Positions 11,165-22,095 of a DNA stretch of 64,000 nucleotides are shown here, piece by piece. How positions within the stretch are numbered: position 1 is the first letter of the stretch; each line of letters starts with the position of its first letter. Under the pieces are notes generated by a model. It was given only the letters and a program-made list of their open reading frames with translations. It ran no database searches and had not been told where the DNA came from. The stretch lies in NCBI GenBank assembly GCA_014529385.2, contig CM043960.1, positions 126,082,043-126,146,042 on the forward strand, in the 5' to 3' direction. The DNA comes from Adiantum capillus-veneris. Lineage: Eukaryota; Streptophyta; Polypodiopsida; Polypodiales; Pteridaceae. Position numbers and translations under genes: made by a program.

Positions 11165-11640
11165 TCAATCAAACCATGGTGCCCCTAGGATTACATCCTC
11201 ATCATTGAGAGGAGAGATAAAGAAGTCCTCCTTGTCCACATAGCTTTGGACATGGAGCCTCAATTTCCCCATTCAAGGAGTGAATGAGGCTTCTTGCCCC
11301 TTGAAAGCACCATCGGGCGGCAGGTAGGACATCTCCCATCTCATAGGTTTGGATGCCTATCTTGGTGGAAAAATCTGTGGATATGAAATTGTGAGTAGAA
11401 CCAGGGTCAAATTAGAGAATGAAAGCATCATGTTCTCTTACCTTTCCCCAAGCATGGCATAGAGGAGATCCTTTGTGGTGAGCATCCTCTTCTTGGATTT
11501 TTACCAAGGTAGCTCTAAGAGGCTCATTTCGTGTATTCTTGTGGGGACAAGCACGATAGGCATGCCATTGCTCCCCGCACTTGAAACAGTAATTATCTTT
11601 ACAATAACGCTCTAGCTCTTCAGGAGAGAGTTTATTTTTG
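11165..11640 (-). pseudogene. E2 nucleocapsid zinc knuckle and protease
   Basis: A CX2CX4HX4C knuckle, CFKCGEQWHAYRAC, lies at 11547-11588. About 45 codons later the protease active site reads FDPGSTHNFIST (about 11380-11412), with DPG in place of the textbook D-S/T-G. DPG is, to my knowledge, common in plant gypsy copies. An in-frame stop precedes it. The second half is broken by frame changes before the RT linker. The pieces would bind RNA and cleave Gag-Pol. Confidence 0.75.
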
Positions 11641-11867
11641 CCTTATAAACTCCCTTCTCCTTAGCTTTGTTGTTGTTGGCGTTGCCTTTAGGAGACTTTT
11701 GGACATTGTCCTTCCCCTTAGGCTCGTTATGATCCTTGTTTTTGTGGGTTTAGGATTTCTCTTAGCCCCTTGTTATAAATTGATTTGTGAAGCCACCATG
11801 GTATGGTGTATGACCGCAGATATGGTGTGTGGCCTTTGGGAGTTGACATACTCCGCCATATCTTCAG

Positions 11868-13051
11868 TTAAACCCGCACAAAATTGTTGTTTTTTCTCTC
11901 CAAAATCCATCTTTTTGAAGAGAGTGGCTTTGAGATGTAAATCCAAAACTTGTCTTCATATTTATGAATAGATTCGTAGGGAGAGAGATTCAAGCTTCGC
12001 CATTCGGTGAGTACTTTGTCTTTGGCATCGGTAGCCAAAAACAGCTTCATGATGGAAAATCTTAAAGCTTTCCATGTTCGTGGAGCTTCATCATTTGCTT
12101 GTAGGCTAGACCACCATTTCTTGGCAGACTTTTGAAAATGCATAGCTACATGCTGTAGCTTAGAGGACTCCATGAGGCCCTCATCTCCAAAAGCCGTACC
12201 AACTTGTTAGATGAAGGCCAAGACTTTGTCCGTAGCACCAAAAGTGCCATCGTATGTAAGGAAAGAGATGTTCTTTCCTCCCTCTTTGAACATTTTGAGC
12301 TTGGATGACCTCTTCCATGTGGCATAGGATTTCCTATGGCCTCTTCTTTTAGGTGGTTCAAGAACTGCACCATCACTTTCTTCAGAAGAGGAAGAGTATG
12401 AGGAGGATGGAGAAGAGGCTGACCTCTTTCTTGCCTTTTTCTTCCCTTGTTCCTCCTTGTCTGCACCATCACTTTCTTAAAAAGAGGAAGAGGATGAAGA
12501 AGATGGAGAAGAGGGTGACCTCTTTCTCGCCTTTTTATTCTCTTGTTTTCTCTTGTCCCTCTTTGAATTATGGTGTAGAGAAGTATGCGATGTTCTTTTC
12601 CATTTAGGGGGTGTTTGAGAGCATTTTGCCCACCATATTTGTGGAGCCGTCTCCGCCGAGGTGGCAAAGACTCACTTCTTTCTTGTTCTTTTGGTGGGGG
12701 CTCTACCGTTGAAACTTGAGTTCTCTTTTGGGAAGGAGATGCGTCATCAAGTAGTAGATTTTTGAGCCCTTCGTATGGATCCTCTTCTTCTTCCCTTATC
12801 GGAGAGAGGCCTCTTTTGGAAGTCTCACAAGGAGGCTTCCTAGGGACTCTCTCTTCTTGGTTGGGAGTTTGGAGAATCCCATGAGTACGTAGCTGCTGTT
12901 GCACTTCACCTTGGAGGGATGGATTGCCCATGGCTTGTTGAAGCCTAGTAACAAGGTAATTAAAAAGCATAGGGGCATCATTAGTAGCATGTTCATTAGC
13001 AAAATCAAATCTATCAACACTAATTTCACTCTCTTTACTATTGTCAGCCAT
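11868..13051 (-). pseudogene. E2 gag, frameshifted
   Basis: Translation starts at ATG 13049-13051 (MADNSKESEISVD), 383 nt after the primer site. The N-terminal half has DAPMLFNYLVTRLQQAM, NPSLQGEVQQQL and an acidic patch REEEED, then Ser/Arg/Lys-rich spacer with alternating GAAGAG-type repeats (12360-12560). A frame change in the spacer shifts the downstream reading. The capsid core is best read at 11868-12173: KLQHVAMHFQKSAKKWW, WKALRFSIMKLF and EWRSLNLSPYESIHKYEDKF, a typical retrotransposon gag fold signature. E5 carries the same N-terminus, which supports the start. Confidence 0.8.
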
Positions 13052-13433
13052 TTTAACAAATTTTAGGTGTGAAATTTTTAAGTGTACTTTGGCACTTCAA
13101 GCCCTAGTTGCTACTCCTCTTAACCCTTTAGGAAAGCACTCAAGCTCCTGTACCCGTGGATCGAATATCATTAATTGCAAGGAATAGAAGAGAAGGTCTT
13201 TCACCACCAAAACAGCATCGGCTCCTGTCAAGCTTCTAATAGCTCAATAGTGTAGGACTCCACTATTAAGACCATAGCTTTCGATGGTGATGCCCCGTTA
13301 TCTGCACGAAGCAGGCACACTGCAAGGTTGAAAAATCCCGATTCTACTTACTCAATTGCAATTAATAATACCAACCATTTATAGTTAGCTTGAGGACCTC
13401 TCGAGTCTTGAGCAAGAAAAGAGAAACCACTAA
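13052..13433 (-). other. E2 untranslated leader
   Basis: This is the stretch between primer site and gag ATG. No open frame is seen. It is similar to the E5 leader (31161-31564), for example CACTTCAAGCCCTAGTTGC in both. Confidence 0.6.
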
Positions 13434-13444
13434 CTCTGATACCA
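13434..13444 (-). promoter_or_regulatory. E2 primer-binding site (initiator tRNA-Met type)
   Basis: The minus strand reads TGGTATCAGAG one base after the LTR end TTGTTACA. This is the usual plant primer site complementary to initiator tRNA-Met, from which minus-strand cDNA is primed. Confidence 0.85.
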
Positions 13445-13445
13445 A

Positions 13446-14490
13446 TGTAACAAATAACTTAGACAAAGAGAACATTTCATTAAGAATAGACTCCTAATGA
13501 ACATAGCAAGAGTGCTTGGATTGAGAGAGCAACAAAAGCATAAAACCTAGTTAGATAGGCATAAACAATACTTCAAAAAGAGAGAGAAATTAAGCTATTG
13601 ACAACAGTTCAGGACCGGATTTACATGGAGCCGGTCCTCCCTCCAAAAGGCTTTGTATTATAGGTTCCCCCATCAAGGGAGACATATTACAATACAATAC
13701 TTTGTGTTCCTTCAATAACTTGCTAGTGCAATGAATATGGAAGCTTCAAGCACCAAGCTTACACTTGAAAAACACAACATCAATTCCCTCATGGTCTTAG
13801 ACCCAAGACCTTAGACATCTTCAAAGATGGTGAGAGCTACCGGGGTATGATAGTAGATCTAGAGGAAGAAGAAGTATTCTTACAAGAAAGAAGTATTTAT
13901 CCTCACATAATCTCTCTTAATAGCTTAGCATAGCTTAGTAATTAGCATGGTATAGGAGATGAGCATGTATTGGAGCTTGGCTCTTGGTTGGATTTGCATC
14001 ACAAAGCCAAGAGTTGTTGGTGTAGGCCTCCCTTCTCACAAGCTTGGAGTAGATGATGAGCTTCCCATTAAAGTTTGAGAAGGATATAGTATTCTTTACT
14101 TCACATATCAGTTTGTGTGAGTGTGTGTGCAATAGTGCCTTGCAAAAATCAGCCCCCTCTCTCTCTTGGTCGACCCCTCTTGCTATTTCTTCTTACTGAC
14201 CCCTCATTGGCTCATGCCAAGCTTAGCCAATAGGAAATTATAAACATAATTGCTAGCCTTGTGACATGTGTCCCCCTTTCCCTTTTTGTGAGAGCTTTAG
14301 GTATTTAAATAATTCAATTAAACTCTCATTGGACCTCCTAGTCTTCTGGACAATAGGAATCAGGCAAGCCATTGGGCTGTTGAATGCTCATTGGACCCCT
14401 TGGTAGACTGTCCAATAGTCTTCTAGAGAGATTAATTTCTATTGGTTATTTTATCAAGTGTTTTTAAATCAGTTAAACTATATTTACTCT
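13446..14490 (-). repeat. E2-family LTR, about 1045 bp
   Basis: Its end is fixed by the adjacent primer site (CA end at 13446 on minus). The other end is set by similarity to the E5 LTR (31578-32650): shared blocks include GACCGGATTTACATGGA, TTGGTTGGATTTGCAT and TCATTGGACC. The outer TG is worn. Because an integrase end and a purine-rich tract lie directly outside it, this LTR may also have been the 3' LTR of a neighbouring copy. Confidence 0.7.
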
Positions 14491-14504
14491 AGCCTAATTC
14501 TCAT

Positions 14505-14804
14505 TCATCCACCTCTATGGCCATCGAATTTTGGCTTCAAACTTTGGAAAGGACCATAGTATCTTTTTGCTAGTTTAGCATAATACTTTTGATGGCCCGT
14601 AGGATTTTTGCCCGTTGTTTGCCTCAATTGAGCCCTAGGAAACTTAAGTAATACCCAATCATTTTCTTTGAACATTAAGGCCCTTCTGTGCTTGTCAGCA
14701 GCAGCTTTTTGCCTTAGTTGGGAGATGGATATAGCCTCCTTAATCTTTTGAAAAGATGTTTGTAGGTCACCGGCTATACTCATTGGTAGAGAAGATCTTC
14801 CCAT
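14505..14804 (-). pseudogene. E3: integrase C-terminal remnant
   Basis: The open reading carries QKAAADKHRRALMFKENDWVLL, KFPRAQLRQ and AKRYYGPF, the integrase C-terminal domain with its GPF signature. Integrase core and zinc finger are missing; the sequence upstream (from 14851) switches to repeat R. After GPF the text is shortened and stops at 14505, followed by purine-rich GAGGTGGATGAATGAGAA and then the E2 LTR. It is probably the 3' end of another E2-type copy placed in tandem, but this cannot be proved because E2 itself lacks integrase here. Confidence 0.65.
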
Positions 14805-14850
14805 GTACTTTAAGTAGCATGGAACTTTTAGGTCTTCCCTCTATGATTTC

Positions 14851-15112
14851 TAGCCTTTCCAAGGTTCCTTTTACCAAACAATTAGAAGAGTTCCTTAATT
14901 AAATCACATCCTCGTCCCTTATCTTGAACCCTTCATGGATCTATTTTCATTCCTCCTTTTCCCGTTGGCATAAGGCCTACTCGGACTAGGCTGATTTCCA
15001 GATGCTTTCAAAGGTCTCTCCACCCGACCGGGACTCAATCCCATTTCCAGGGTAGTGAATGAACCCGAGCTCAAACCATAGACCAACAATTATTAGTCCT
15101 AGCTAAAAAGGA
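14851..15112 (-). repeat. Repeat R, copy 1, right half (split by E4)
   Basis: The minus reading matches plus 50180-50447 (shared blocks GAAATGGGATTGA, CTGGAAATCAGCCTAGTCC and TTAATTAAGGAACTCTTC). It ends abruptly at 14851, against the integrase remnant. The first half of this copy is 24202-24865, on the other side of E4. R is probably the LTR of an E7-type element. Confidence 0.8.
15108..15112. repeat. E4 target-site duplication, left (AAGGA)
   Basis: AAGGA directly precedes the LTR start TGTGAGG and is repeated at 24202-24206 directly after the right LTR. The 5-bp length is standard for Ty3/gypsy integrases. Confidence 0.85.
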
Positions 15113-15671
15113 TGTGAGGTCCCCAACCCTGAAAAGATTGGGGCGACTTGATAGATGACCTTCCTTTATTCTCCTTTTCCGTTGACGACACCCTACTCCG
15201 TTTCCACAAAGTAGAGATATGAGCAATAGAAGAGAGTGAGTCCTCTATCCATCATTTACTTGGTTATAAGGATCATACATCACAAGCTAGATCGATAAAT
15301 CTAGGATTCTATGAAAGCTGTTTCCTAACATAAAGATGAAATCCCATTGACATATTTATAATCCATAAACAACGCTTTTTTCCCCACGTTTAAGAGGCAC
15401 GGCCGCCATCCATAAACCATAAATATGATATGAGACTTAGTCTAAATCAACTCAACTAATCAGGTCCATAGCTTTCAAGGGCACGTAGATTTGGGACGTC
15501 TCGACTCTTGACACAATGAGTCTTTAGTTTCACTTCTCCTAATAAGAGGGAGTGGAGAGTTTCTCGACTAATCAAGACCACCCATCCTTGACTGGCAACC
15601 TGAGTCAGCCCCCAATTCCAACCCACACTCACACTTTTTAGCTTGTTTTTTAATTACTACCATATTGTTTT

Positions 15672-15845
15672 ACATATACAAACAATGTTCTTTTCTTAAT
15701 TCCAAGCACAAGTTCTTTCATCCAGCCCTTCAAACATCACCAAAACATTTCTTTTCTTACATATACAAACAATGTTCTTTTCTTAATTCCAAGCACAAGT
15801 TCTTTCATCCATCCCTTCAAACATCACCAAAACATTTCTTTCTCA
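15672..15845. repeat. 87-bp tandem duplication inside E4 3' LTR
   Basis: Copies at 15672-15758 and 15759-15845 are almost identical; for example CAGCCC versus CATCCC near their middle. The 5' LTR has a single copy (22657-22743), so the doubling happened after integration, most likely by replication slippage or unequal exchange. Confidence 0.85.
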
Positions 15846-16384
15846 AACATGGTCTAATGAAGACAGTCCTATAATTCAACAAAAATGGATTTTTCAATTA
15901 TTCTTAAGAGTTTGTCGTTACTCGTTGACTTTCTCTGTCTAACCAACAGAGTCTTTGCAAAGGATTTACTTAAAATTCTAACCGTAAAATACGCATACTT
16001 TCCTAGTCGCTAACCGCAAGGGAGCATCTCGCTAACCGCAAGGCATCTTGCTAACCGCAAGAGACAAAAGGAGAGCTGATGACCTCAACTTAATCTCCAC
16101 TAAACCGCGGAATCACCTCGCTAACCGCGAGTTCCATTTGGAAACAAGATATTCTTTCAGCAATTGTTTTCTTTATGTGATTTCTCAAACAAGATTAACT
16201 AACTTCTAATATCAAACAGAGACAGATTATCAAACAGTAATCACATAAATCAAACAATTCCTTCTCTACTCTATGAAATCATATGCTTGTTTCTTGTGAT
16301 ATAATCATATTTTCTTGAGAGTTTTAAGGGAATTCTTAGGCTTGACTTACCAGTCATCATGTATAACGATGCAAAATTATAAAT

Positions 16385-16573
16385 TCATCTTATCGGATTA
16401 GCAACACGTTCAACTACCTCTCGTGGTTGAGGTTGTACGGCTTCGACTTCTTCCGCAACCAATACCTCCACTTGAGCAACGTTTGGAGTAGTTAATGCCT
16501 TCCTCTGCATATTTCTTGGAGGTGGAGCGACATGAGCATCCTTCGAGCTTCGAGTCACTCGCTTCAGGGCCAT
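16385..16573 (-). CDS. LTR-encoded short frame, possible gag first exon
   Basis: This 62-codon frame starts about 220 nt after the LTR TATA box. It begins MALKRVTRSS and continues with HVAPPPRNMQRK and an acidic middle. The basic, Arg/Thr-rich start resembles the N-termini of many plant gypsy Gag proteins. In the 5' LTR the equivalent ATG is at 23497-23499. That copy has a 14-nt repeat (CGAAGCGAGTGACT) and stops, but keeps CCG followed by GTAAGATG at about 23299-23308, a reasonable splice donor. Here the same site reads CCGATAAG. The E4 gag core otherwise lacks such an N-terminus. Splicing is inference; the frame may simply be non-coding. Confidence 0.35.
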   Translation of the reverse strand: MALKRVTRSSKDAHVAPPPRNMQRKALTTPNVAQVEVLVAEEVEAVQPQPREVVERVANPIR

Positions 16574-17247
16574 CGTATTGCGAAAGAGAAAGGAGAAAGT
16601 GAGAAAGAGAACTCAAGAATTTGAGGGCAACACGTTGATGGTAGAGAAAGAAGTTGAAGATGGAGATGGCTTGAGGGTAAGAGCTTGAGGGAGAGAGGTT
16701 GATGGAGAGAGGTAAATCCGACGTCAAGGCAAGAGAGCTTCCACTTCTGAGTGTGTGTGTCCTCAAAGTGAAGAGGAAGGGGTCTTTATATAGGCTCTCA
16801 AGGCCAGCTAAGAATAGAGGGAAGCAAGGAGAGATAAGCTCACGCACGTTTGTGGCTGTTTTTAAAAAAAACTTTTTTTTTTTTGATATGATTCCAATGC
16901 GTGATTTCAAACCTCTTAGATGAAGCTTGGCTTCCAAGAAAAGAGTTATAAACTAAACTCCTCCTCTCTTTCTTTCCTAAAAGTACTCCTCCTACTCCTT
17001 CTCCTCTAAAATTACTCCTCCTTTCCTAAAATTGCTCTCCCTTTCCAAAAGAGTCAACTCTTATCTTTAGATACAATCTTGACGCATAAGTTTCCCATCA
17101 ACCTTATTGTTTTCAAGTGAATAAGGGTCATAATTAATAGTTCTAAAGTCCGATTTTTGATCCGATCGTTCCATTAGAATGCTCTTTGACTTAATAGCAA
17201 ACCTCAAATATTTGCAAAGTAAATGAAATACTTTTGGGTACATTACA

Positions 17248-17258
17248 ATCTCCCCAAC
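17248..17258 (-). promoter_or_regulatory. E4 polypurine tract
   Basis: The minus strand reads GTTGGGGAGAT directly before the LTR start TGTAATG. This purine-rich site would prime plus-strand DNA synthesis. Confidence 0.75.
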
Positions 17259-17289
17259 TTAGGGATTCGAGATGTCCTCATCTTGAGAA

Positions 17290-18560
17290 AAATTGATGAT
17301 AGTTCTTCTTTAGGGTGGCTTCATCTTCCCATGTTGCATCTTCTTCAAGATAGTCTTTCCACTGAACAAGGTGTTCTCTGAGAACTCTATTTCAAAGGAT
17401 CTTCTCTCGAGACTCTAAAATTCTAGAAGGTTGGAGTTCCAAGATGTTTTGAGTAGGCATGCCAATTTGTTCATCATTGAGGAGTTGATCATCACTGGGA
17501 ATATAGGGTTTTAATAAGCTTACATGAAATACATCGTGGACTTTGATATGAGCTGGCAACTTTAACTTGTAAGCTTGGGTTCCTAAACACTTGGTCACTT
17601 CATAAGGGCCACCATAATGTGGAATGAGCTTCTGGTACTTTCCAAGTGATAAGGTACTTCTCTTTGGATGAATCCGAAGAAAAACCTTGTCACCTTCTTT
17701 AAATCTTCTTTCGGCTCTCTTACTATCCACATACTGCTTTTGACAATCCTGAGTTGCTGCCTGAATATCCCTTCAGATGGATTTTGTTTGATTTTCCATT
17801 TCTTCCAACATCTTCTTAGATGCTTCAACTCTGATGGTAGGGTCAAAAACATTGAGAGGAGAGACACATTCTTGACCATACAAGGCACAAAATGGGGTCA
17901 TATCAATGCTTTGATGATGAGAAGCATTGTAAGCATACTCCACTAGAGGTAAAAATTGAATCCATTGCTTAGGTTATCTACTGCAATAAGCTCTAAGGAT
18001 ATCTTCGATGACTTGGTTAACTCGTTCTGTTTGACCATCTGATTGACAATGGTATGCGGTACTAAAGTTTAACTTTGTTCTAATTGCCTTGAAGAGTGAG
18101 GTCCAAAAGTTTGAAGTAAACTTCACATCACGATCGCTTACAATCCATTTGGGCAATCCATGCAATGTGAAAATATCTTTAACAAATAGTCATGCAATAT
18201 CAGAGGTGGTAAAGGTTGTTTTGATTGGTATGAGATGTGCAACCTTCGTGAGTAGGTCGACAACTACCATAAGTGAATTATATCCTCCTTGTACTGTAGG
18301 TAATCAAATGACAAAGTCCATACTTATACACTCCCACTTCATTTGGGGAATGATCAATGGTTGAAGTTTACCGGGAAGTTTAACTCTCTCAGCTTTAATC
18401 CTTTGACATGTCAAGCATTGACGAACATAGCGTAGAACATCTGCATTTTTCCCAGTCCAATAGAAACTTTTTTGTACGGCATTGAGAGTCGTCGCATATC
18501 CTGGGTGTCCTCAAGTAGGGCTATCATGGGCCTCAAATAAGGTAGCCTTCTTTAAGTTGG
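17290..18560 (-). pseudogene. E4 integrase with chromodomain
   Basis: The zinc finger reads HPGYATTLN...VRQCLTCQ at about 18430-18520. The core has the first Asp in MVVVDLLTK, the second in [11 protein letters not shown] (about 18150) and the Glu in [11 protein letters not shown] (about 18010), so all three catalytic residues survive. The C-terminal domain (17392-17730) has FKEGDKVFL, YGGPYEV and the FHVSLLKPY block. After a TGA at about 17392 a chromodomain follows: REHLVQWKDYLEE and ATWEDEATLKK, ending near 17290. A chromodomain would steer insertion to marked chromatin. Frame changes near 17890-17970 and scattered stops disable it. Confidence 0.85.
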
Positions 18561-18569
18561 GGTGCTTTG

Positions 18570-19800
18570 GTACACATAATCTATCTCTATAATAGAGACA
18601 AGGTCCATCATGTGAGAAATTTAACATTGAAGGTATATTCTTTGAATCCCCAGATTGAACAAGGTTAAGCTACCTTTGATAATCTGGATTAGATGATACA
18701 ACTTCCTTAATATTTTCAATGATTGGGTTGTTGGGTCTAGATATGAGACTCAAAAAAGGTTTTCGACTGAGCCGTGTTTTCTTTTCCGGGACGATAGATA
18801 ATGTCAAAGTCAAATTCTTGCAAAAGTTCTACCCATTGTCTTTGTCGCATATTCAAGGTTGCTTGGGTAAAAATCCACTTTAAGCTCTTATGGTCGGTTA
18901 TAAGTCAAAAATTCCTTCCCAATAATTAGTGTCTCCATAAGTTCAAAGCGTGAATGACTTCCAATGGTTCGAGGTCAAGGGTGGTATAGTTCTTTTCATG
19001 AACCTTAAGCTTACGTGAGGTGAAAGCTATTGGTTTGCCTTCTTGAGCTAATACTCCTCCAACTGTTATTTCACTAGCATCAATGAGGACTTCAAAGGCC
19101 TGGTTAGAATCTGGTAGCTTTAGGGACGGTGCTATAGTCACATACTGCTTAAGTTGATCAAATCTTTCTTGGTGTAGTGGTCCCCAGCTTATCTTCAAAA
19201 GATCGGTCAAGGGTGAAGCAATCAGTGCATAATCCTTTATAAAGATTCTATACCATCCTGTGATTCCTAAGAATCCTCTAAGCTCACTTGCATTTGATGG
19301 CTGAGTCCATTCAACAACTCCTTGAACTTTAGCAGGGTCCACTGAGATTCCTTCATGCGAAACAATAAATCCCAAATACTCAATCCTTGGAGTGAAAAAA
19401 GAACACTTGCTCATCTTTGCATATAGCTTGTGTTCTCGAAGAATATCCAACACCTTTCTCAGGTGGTCTTCATGTTCTTCTTCATCCTTTGAGTAGATTA
19501 GAATATCATCAAAGAAGACAAGAACAAAGTCATCTAGGTACGGCCTGAAAATATCCTACATCAATCTATTGAATGTAGCTGGAGCATTAGTCAGACCAAA
19601 TGACATTCCTATAAACTCAAAATGTCCATATCGGGTGTTGAAAACTGTCTTTGGAATATCTGATTCGTTTATTTTGATTTGATAATAACCAGATCTTAGA
19701 TCTATGTTTGAGAAGACCTTGGAACCATGTAGTCTATCTAGCAATTCATTGATTCGTGGGTATAGGATAGTTGTTCTTAATTGTTACCTGGTTTAGTCCT
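18570..19800 (-). pseudogene. E4 reverse transcriptase (C-terminal part) and RNase H
   Basis: The RT reading runs [21 protein letters not shown] and [21 protein letters not shown], then a TAG (19556), then LVFFDDILIYSKDE with an intact FFDD (about 19506-19516). It continues through LYAKMSKCSFF, LGFIVSHEGISVDP and LRGFLGITGWYR. RNase H starts at FEVLIDASEITVGGVL and reaches PLEVIHALNLWRH near 18926; its third acidic region follows in another frame. RT fingers ([15 protein letters not shown]) lie just upstream, near 19800-19880. It is dead through stops, but the catalytic text is well kept. Confidence 0.85.
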
Positions 19801-21005
19801 CTGTAATCAATGCAGAGTCGTAAAGTCCCATCTTTCTTCTTCTGAAAGAGTACTGGTGCTCCCCAACTTGACTTACACGGTCTAATAAATCCTTGTTCTA
19901 TAAGTTGATGAAGTTATTCTTTCAATTCAATGGCCTCTGGTAGTGACATTTTATAAGGTCTCTTTGACACTGGCTCACTTCTTGGAAGAATCTCTATCGC
20001 ATGATCAATCTCTCGATTGGGAGGAAGAGAGGTGAGGTCTTTAGGGAAGACATCTGAATATTCATGAAGCCAAGAGGGTTTTGTAACGCTTGATTTTGAA
20101 TCCATCTTGTTCAGCTTGAACACAAATATTTGTTGTCCGGCCTTCATACCTTTGAGTAAACGATTGGCTTTAACTAATTGACTCTTTGGAATCCCATTCT
20201 TTCCCTGTACTTCGACTTGCTTTGTTTGACTATCTCTAAAGCTCATACTACCTAGGCCACAATGGATGCTATCGTGATTCTTAGATAACCAATCCATCCC
20301 AAGAATTCCATCATACATCCCAACTGGTAAGGTTCTAAAGAAAGCTGAAGTAGCATGTCCTCCTAGTTCAAAGTCAAGGGTTCCCACAGAATATTGCGAT
20401 ACGTTGGTTTTCCCATTAGCCAATTCTGTTGTCATGGGTTTAGCTTGTTTTTTATTTAGGTTCAACTTTCGCAAGCATTTTGGGGATAGAAAAGAATGAG
20501 TACTACCACAATTGATGAGGAGGTTAAAAGTTTTACCTTGAAGGGTTGCTGGTGTTTTAATCACAGCAAATTGTCTTTGGGCTCCAGGGTTGTCAATAGC
20601 TGCAATAATTCTTTCTCTCTCTTCTTCTTCACCAAGGGTAGAAGGATCTCCTATGACTGCATGTGCATGTGCATTCCTACCTTGACCTTTTCCAAAGGCT
20701 CTCGCTGCTCTTCCTCGTCCTCTGCCTCGTCCACCACCTTGTCCATTGTTGTGTCCAAAAGGGCGGTGTCTTTGATCTACTTCAGTTGTTGTTGCTGCTC
20801 TATTAGTCGGACATGGACATATGTTTTGATAATGTCCCAACTCTCCATATTCAAAGCACCGAACATCCAAGCGTGAAGTATTTTGAACATTAGCAGCATA
20901 AGCTCTTTGAAGTTGTCCATTATTAATGGGAAGCCTTATTGGACGTCTCGCTCCATTAAAACTTTGATTTTGTTCAACTCTTCTTCTAACCCCTTGCTCC
21001 TTCAT
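19800..21005 (-). pseudogene. E4 nucleocapsid, aspartic protease and RT fingers
   Basis: An open stretch of 363 codons. It begins with the C-terminal gag linker. A damaged zinc knuckle, CFEYGELGHYQNIC, lies at 20817-20858, with the second Cys changed to Tyr. A Gly/Arg-rich basic block follows (GRGRGRGRAARAF). The protease reads FNLLINCGSTHSFLS, where the catalytic Asp is Asn (20511-20513), then GMYDGILGMDWLSKNHDS. The linker to RT holds YSDVFPKDLTSLPP and IDHAIEILP. Below 19914 the RT fingers appear in other frames. With both the knuckle and the protease centre lost, this copy could not mature a particle by itself. Confidence 0.85.
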
Positions 21006-21675
21006 TAAGGGCTTAGCTCATAGTAAAGCATCTTGCACGGTAGTAGGTTTCATGGCTTCTAGCCGCGAGCTGATTGGTTCTCTTAAACCTTGACAAAAAT
21101 GGGCTACATGTTGCTCTATGGTCATTGGTAGAGCATAACGCTTAAGCCTTACAAACTTTGAGTAGTACTCTTCGAAGTAAAATGCATCGCTTCAAGCTAA
21201 AGAACTCATTCATCTTCAACGCTTCGTGTGCAAGAGGTAAGTATCTTTCCTTCACTGCCTGCTTAATTTCCCTCCAACTCTGGGAATTCTCCAATACTCT
21301 CATGTCATGACAAAGTTGTTTCCACCATAATTTCACTTCACCAGAGAGGCGAAACATCCCTAGCATCACTTGATTTATAGGTGCAATCTTTGCAGCCAAG
21401 AAGTAATCATCCATAGCCTCAATCCCTACTTCTACATCCTTCTCAATATCAACACCCTCTCCTTTAAAAGAAGGTGGTTGCATTTGTTTCAATAATAACT
21501 TCTTCTCCTGAATCTCTGTATAGATAGCATCATTTTGAGGGTTTTTCATTAAATAGGAGTAATTTGAGGGTTCTCCTGAGTGTACGCATATATTAACATT
21601 AATATTTATAACAACCCAAAACATTAGTGTATTTTCTAGACTTAGACTTATCCAGCCCACTAAAGGTTCAACCAC
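21006..21675 (-). pseudogene. E4 gag capsid core
   Basis: The capsid part has the gag fold signature: PPSFKGEGVD, EAMDDYFLAA, MLGMFRLSGEVKLWWKQLC and WREIKQAVKERYLP. After a frame change near 21145 it continues with YYSKFVRLKRYALPMT, HVAHFCQGLREPI and a stop before MKEQGVRRRV. The clearest in-frame ATG is at 21547-21549 (MKNPQNDAIYTE), which leaves an unusually short N-terminus without the customary basic start. That is one reason to consider an upstream exon in the LTR. The leader up to the primer site (21676-22080) shows no other coding signal. Confidence 0.75.
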
Positions 21676-22080
21676 ATAACTTTGCCAATTATGACTTACC
21701 CAGTCTATTAAAATTTAACCAAACCAATCCTGACTTATTCAGTCCATCAAAACTTAGTCACATGACTTAACTAGTCATGACTCTTGTCAATCACACGACT
21801 TAACCAATCATACAATTTCTTTGAAGAAAAACAACTCAATCAATGACTTAACCAGTCTCAACAATCTTTTGAAGCAAAATACTACTATTTATAAACTCAT
21901 CAAAGAGCCATATAGGGGTCTACAAAATATCTCTCCATGAGAATATATAATAGATATTTCAACCATAACTATGGTACGCATCAACTCAAATATCGTAATG
22001 TCTTTGTGATTCTCGTAATGGATATAAACAACCATACACACAATGAATCTCGATGTAACTACTAAAGCCTTTTAACCTAA

Positions 22081-22093
22081 GGCTCTAATACCA
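22081..22093 (-). promoter_or_regulatory. E4 primer-binding site (initiator tRNA-Met type)
   Basis: The minus strand reads TGGTATTAGAGCC, one change from the usual TGGTATCAGAGC, two bases after the LTR end CTCACA. Confidence 0.85.
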
Positions 22094-22095
22094 AC

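Larger units (their letters stand above)
9919..14490 (-). mobile_element. E2: Ty3/gypsy element, 3' part lost
   Basis: Minus-strand order is LTR (13446-14490), primer site TGGTATCAGAG, leader, gag, zinc knuckle, protease, RT and the start of RNase H. It stops at the E1 LTR. Integrase and the 3' LTR are absent from the expected place left of E1. E5 (29560-32650) is a relative: the same gag N-terminus (ATNDAPML, NPSLQGEV, REEEED) and a similar LTR and leader. Confidence 0.8.
15113..17247 (-). repeat. E4 3' LTR, about 2135 bp
   Basis: On minus it runs TGTAATGTACCC to GGACCTCACA. A TATA box (TATATAAAG on minus) lies at about 16794-16802. About 220 nt downstream an ATG at 16573 opens a 62-codon frame (see separate entry). 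Motifs of the type GCTAACCGCAAG recur several times at about 16010-16130. An 87-bp tandem duplication at 15672-15845 is absent from the other LTR and must postdate insertion. Confidence 0.9.

Noticed and set aside
12353-12607. Plus-strand frame with two similar halves (HHHFLQKRKSM / HHHFLKKRKRM)
   Set aside because: It is antisense to the repeated Lys/Arg/Ser-rich spacer of E2 gag. The repeat is in the gag spacer DNA.
15665-15874. Plus-strand frame with an internal peptide repeat (YKQCSFLNSKHKFFHP)
   Set aside because: It is antisense to the E4 LTR, and the peptide repeat is just the 87-bp DNA duplication.
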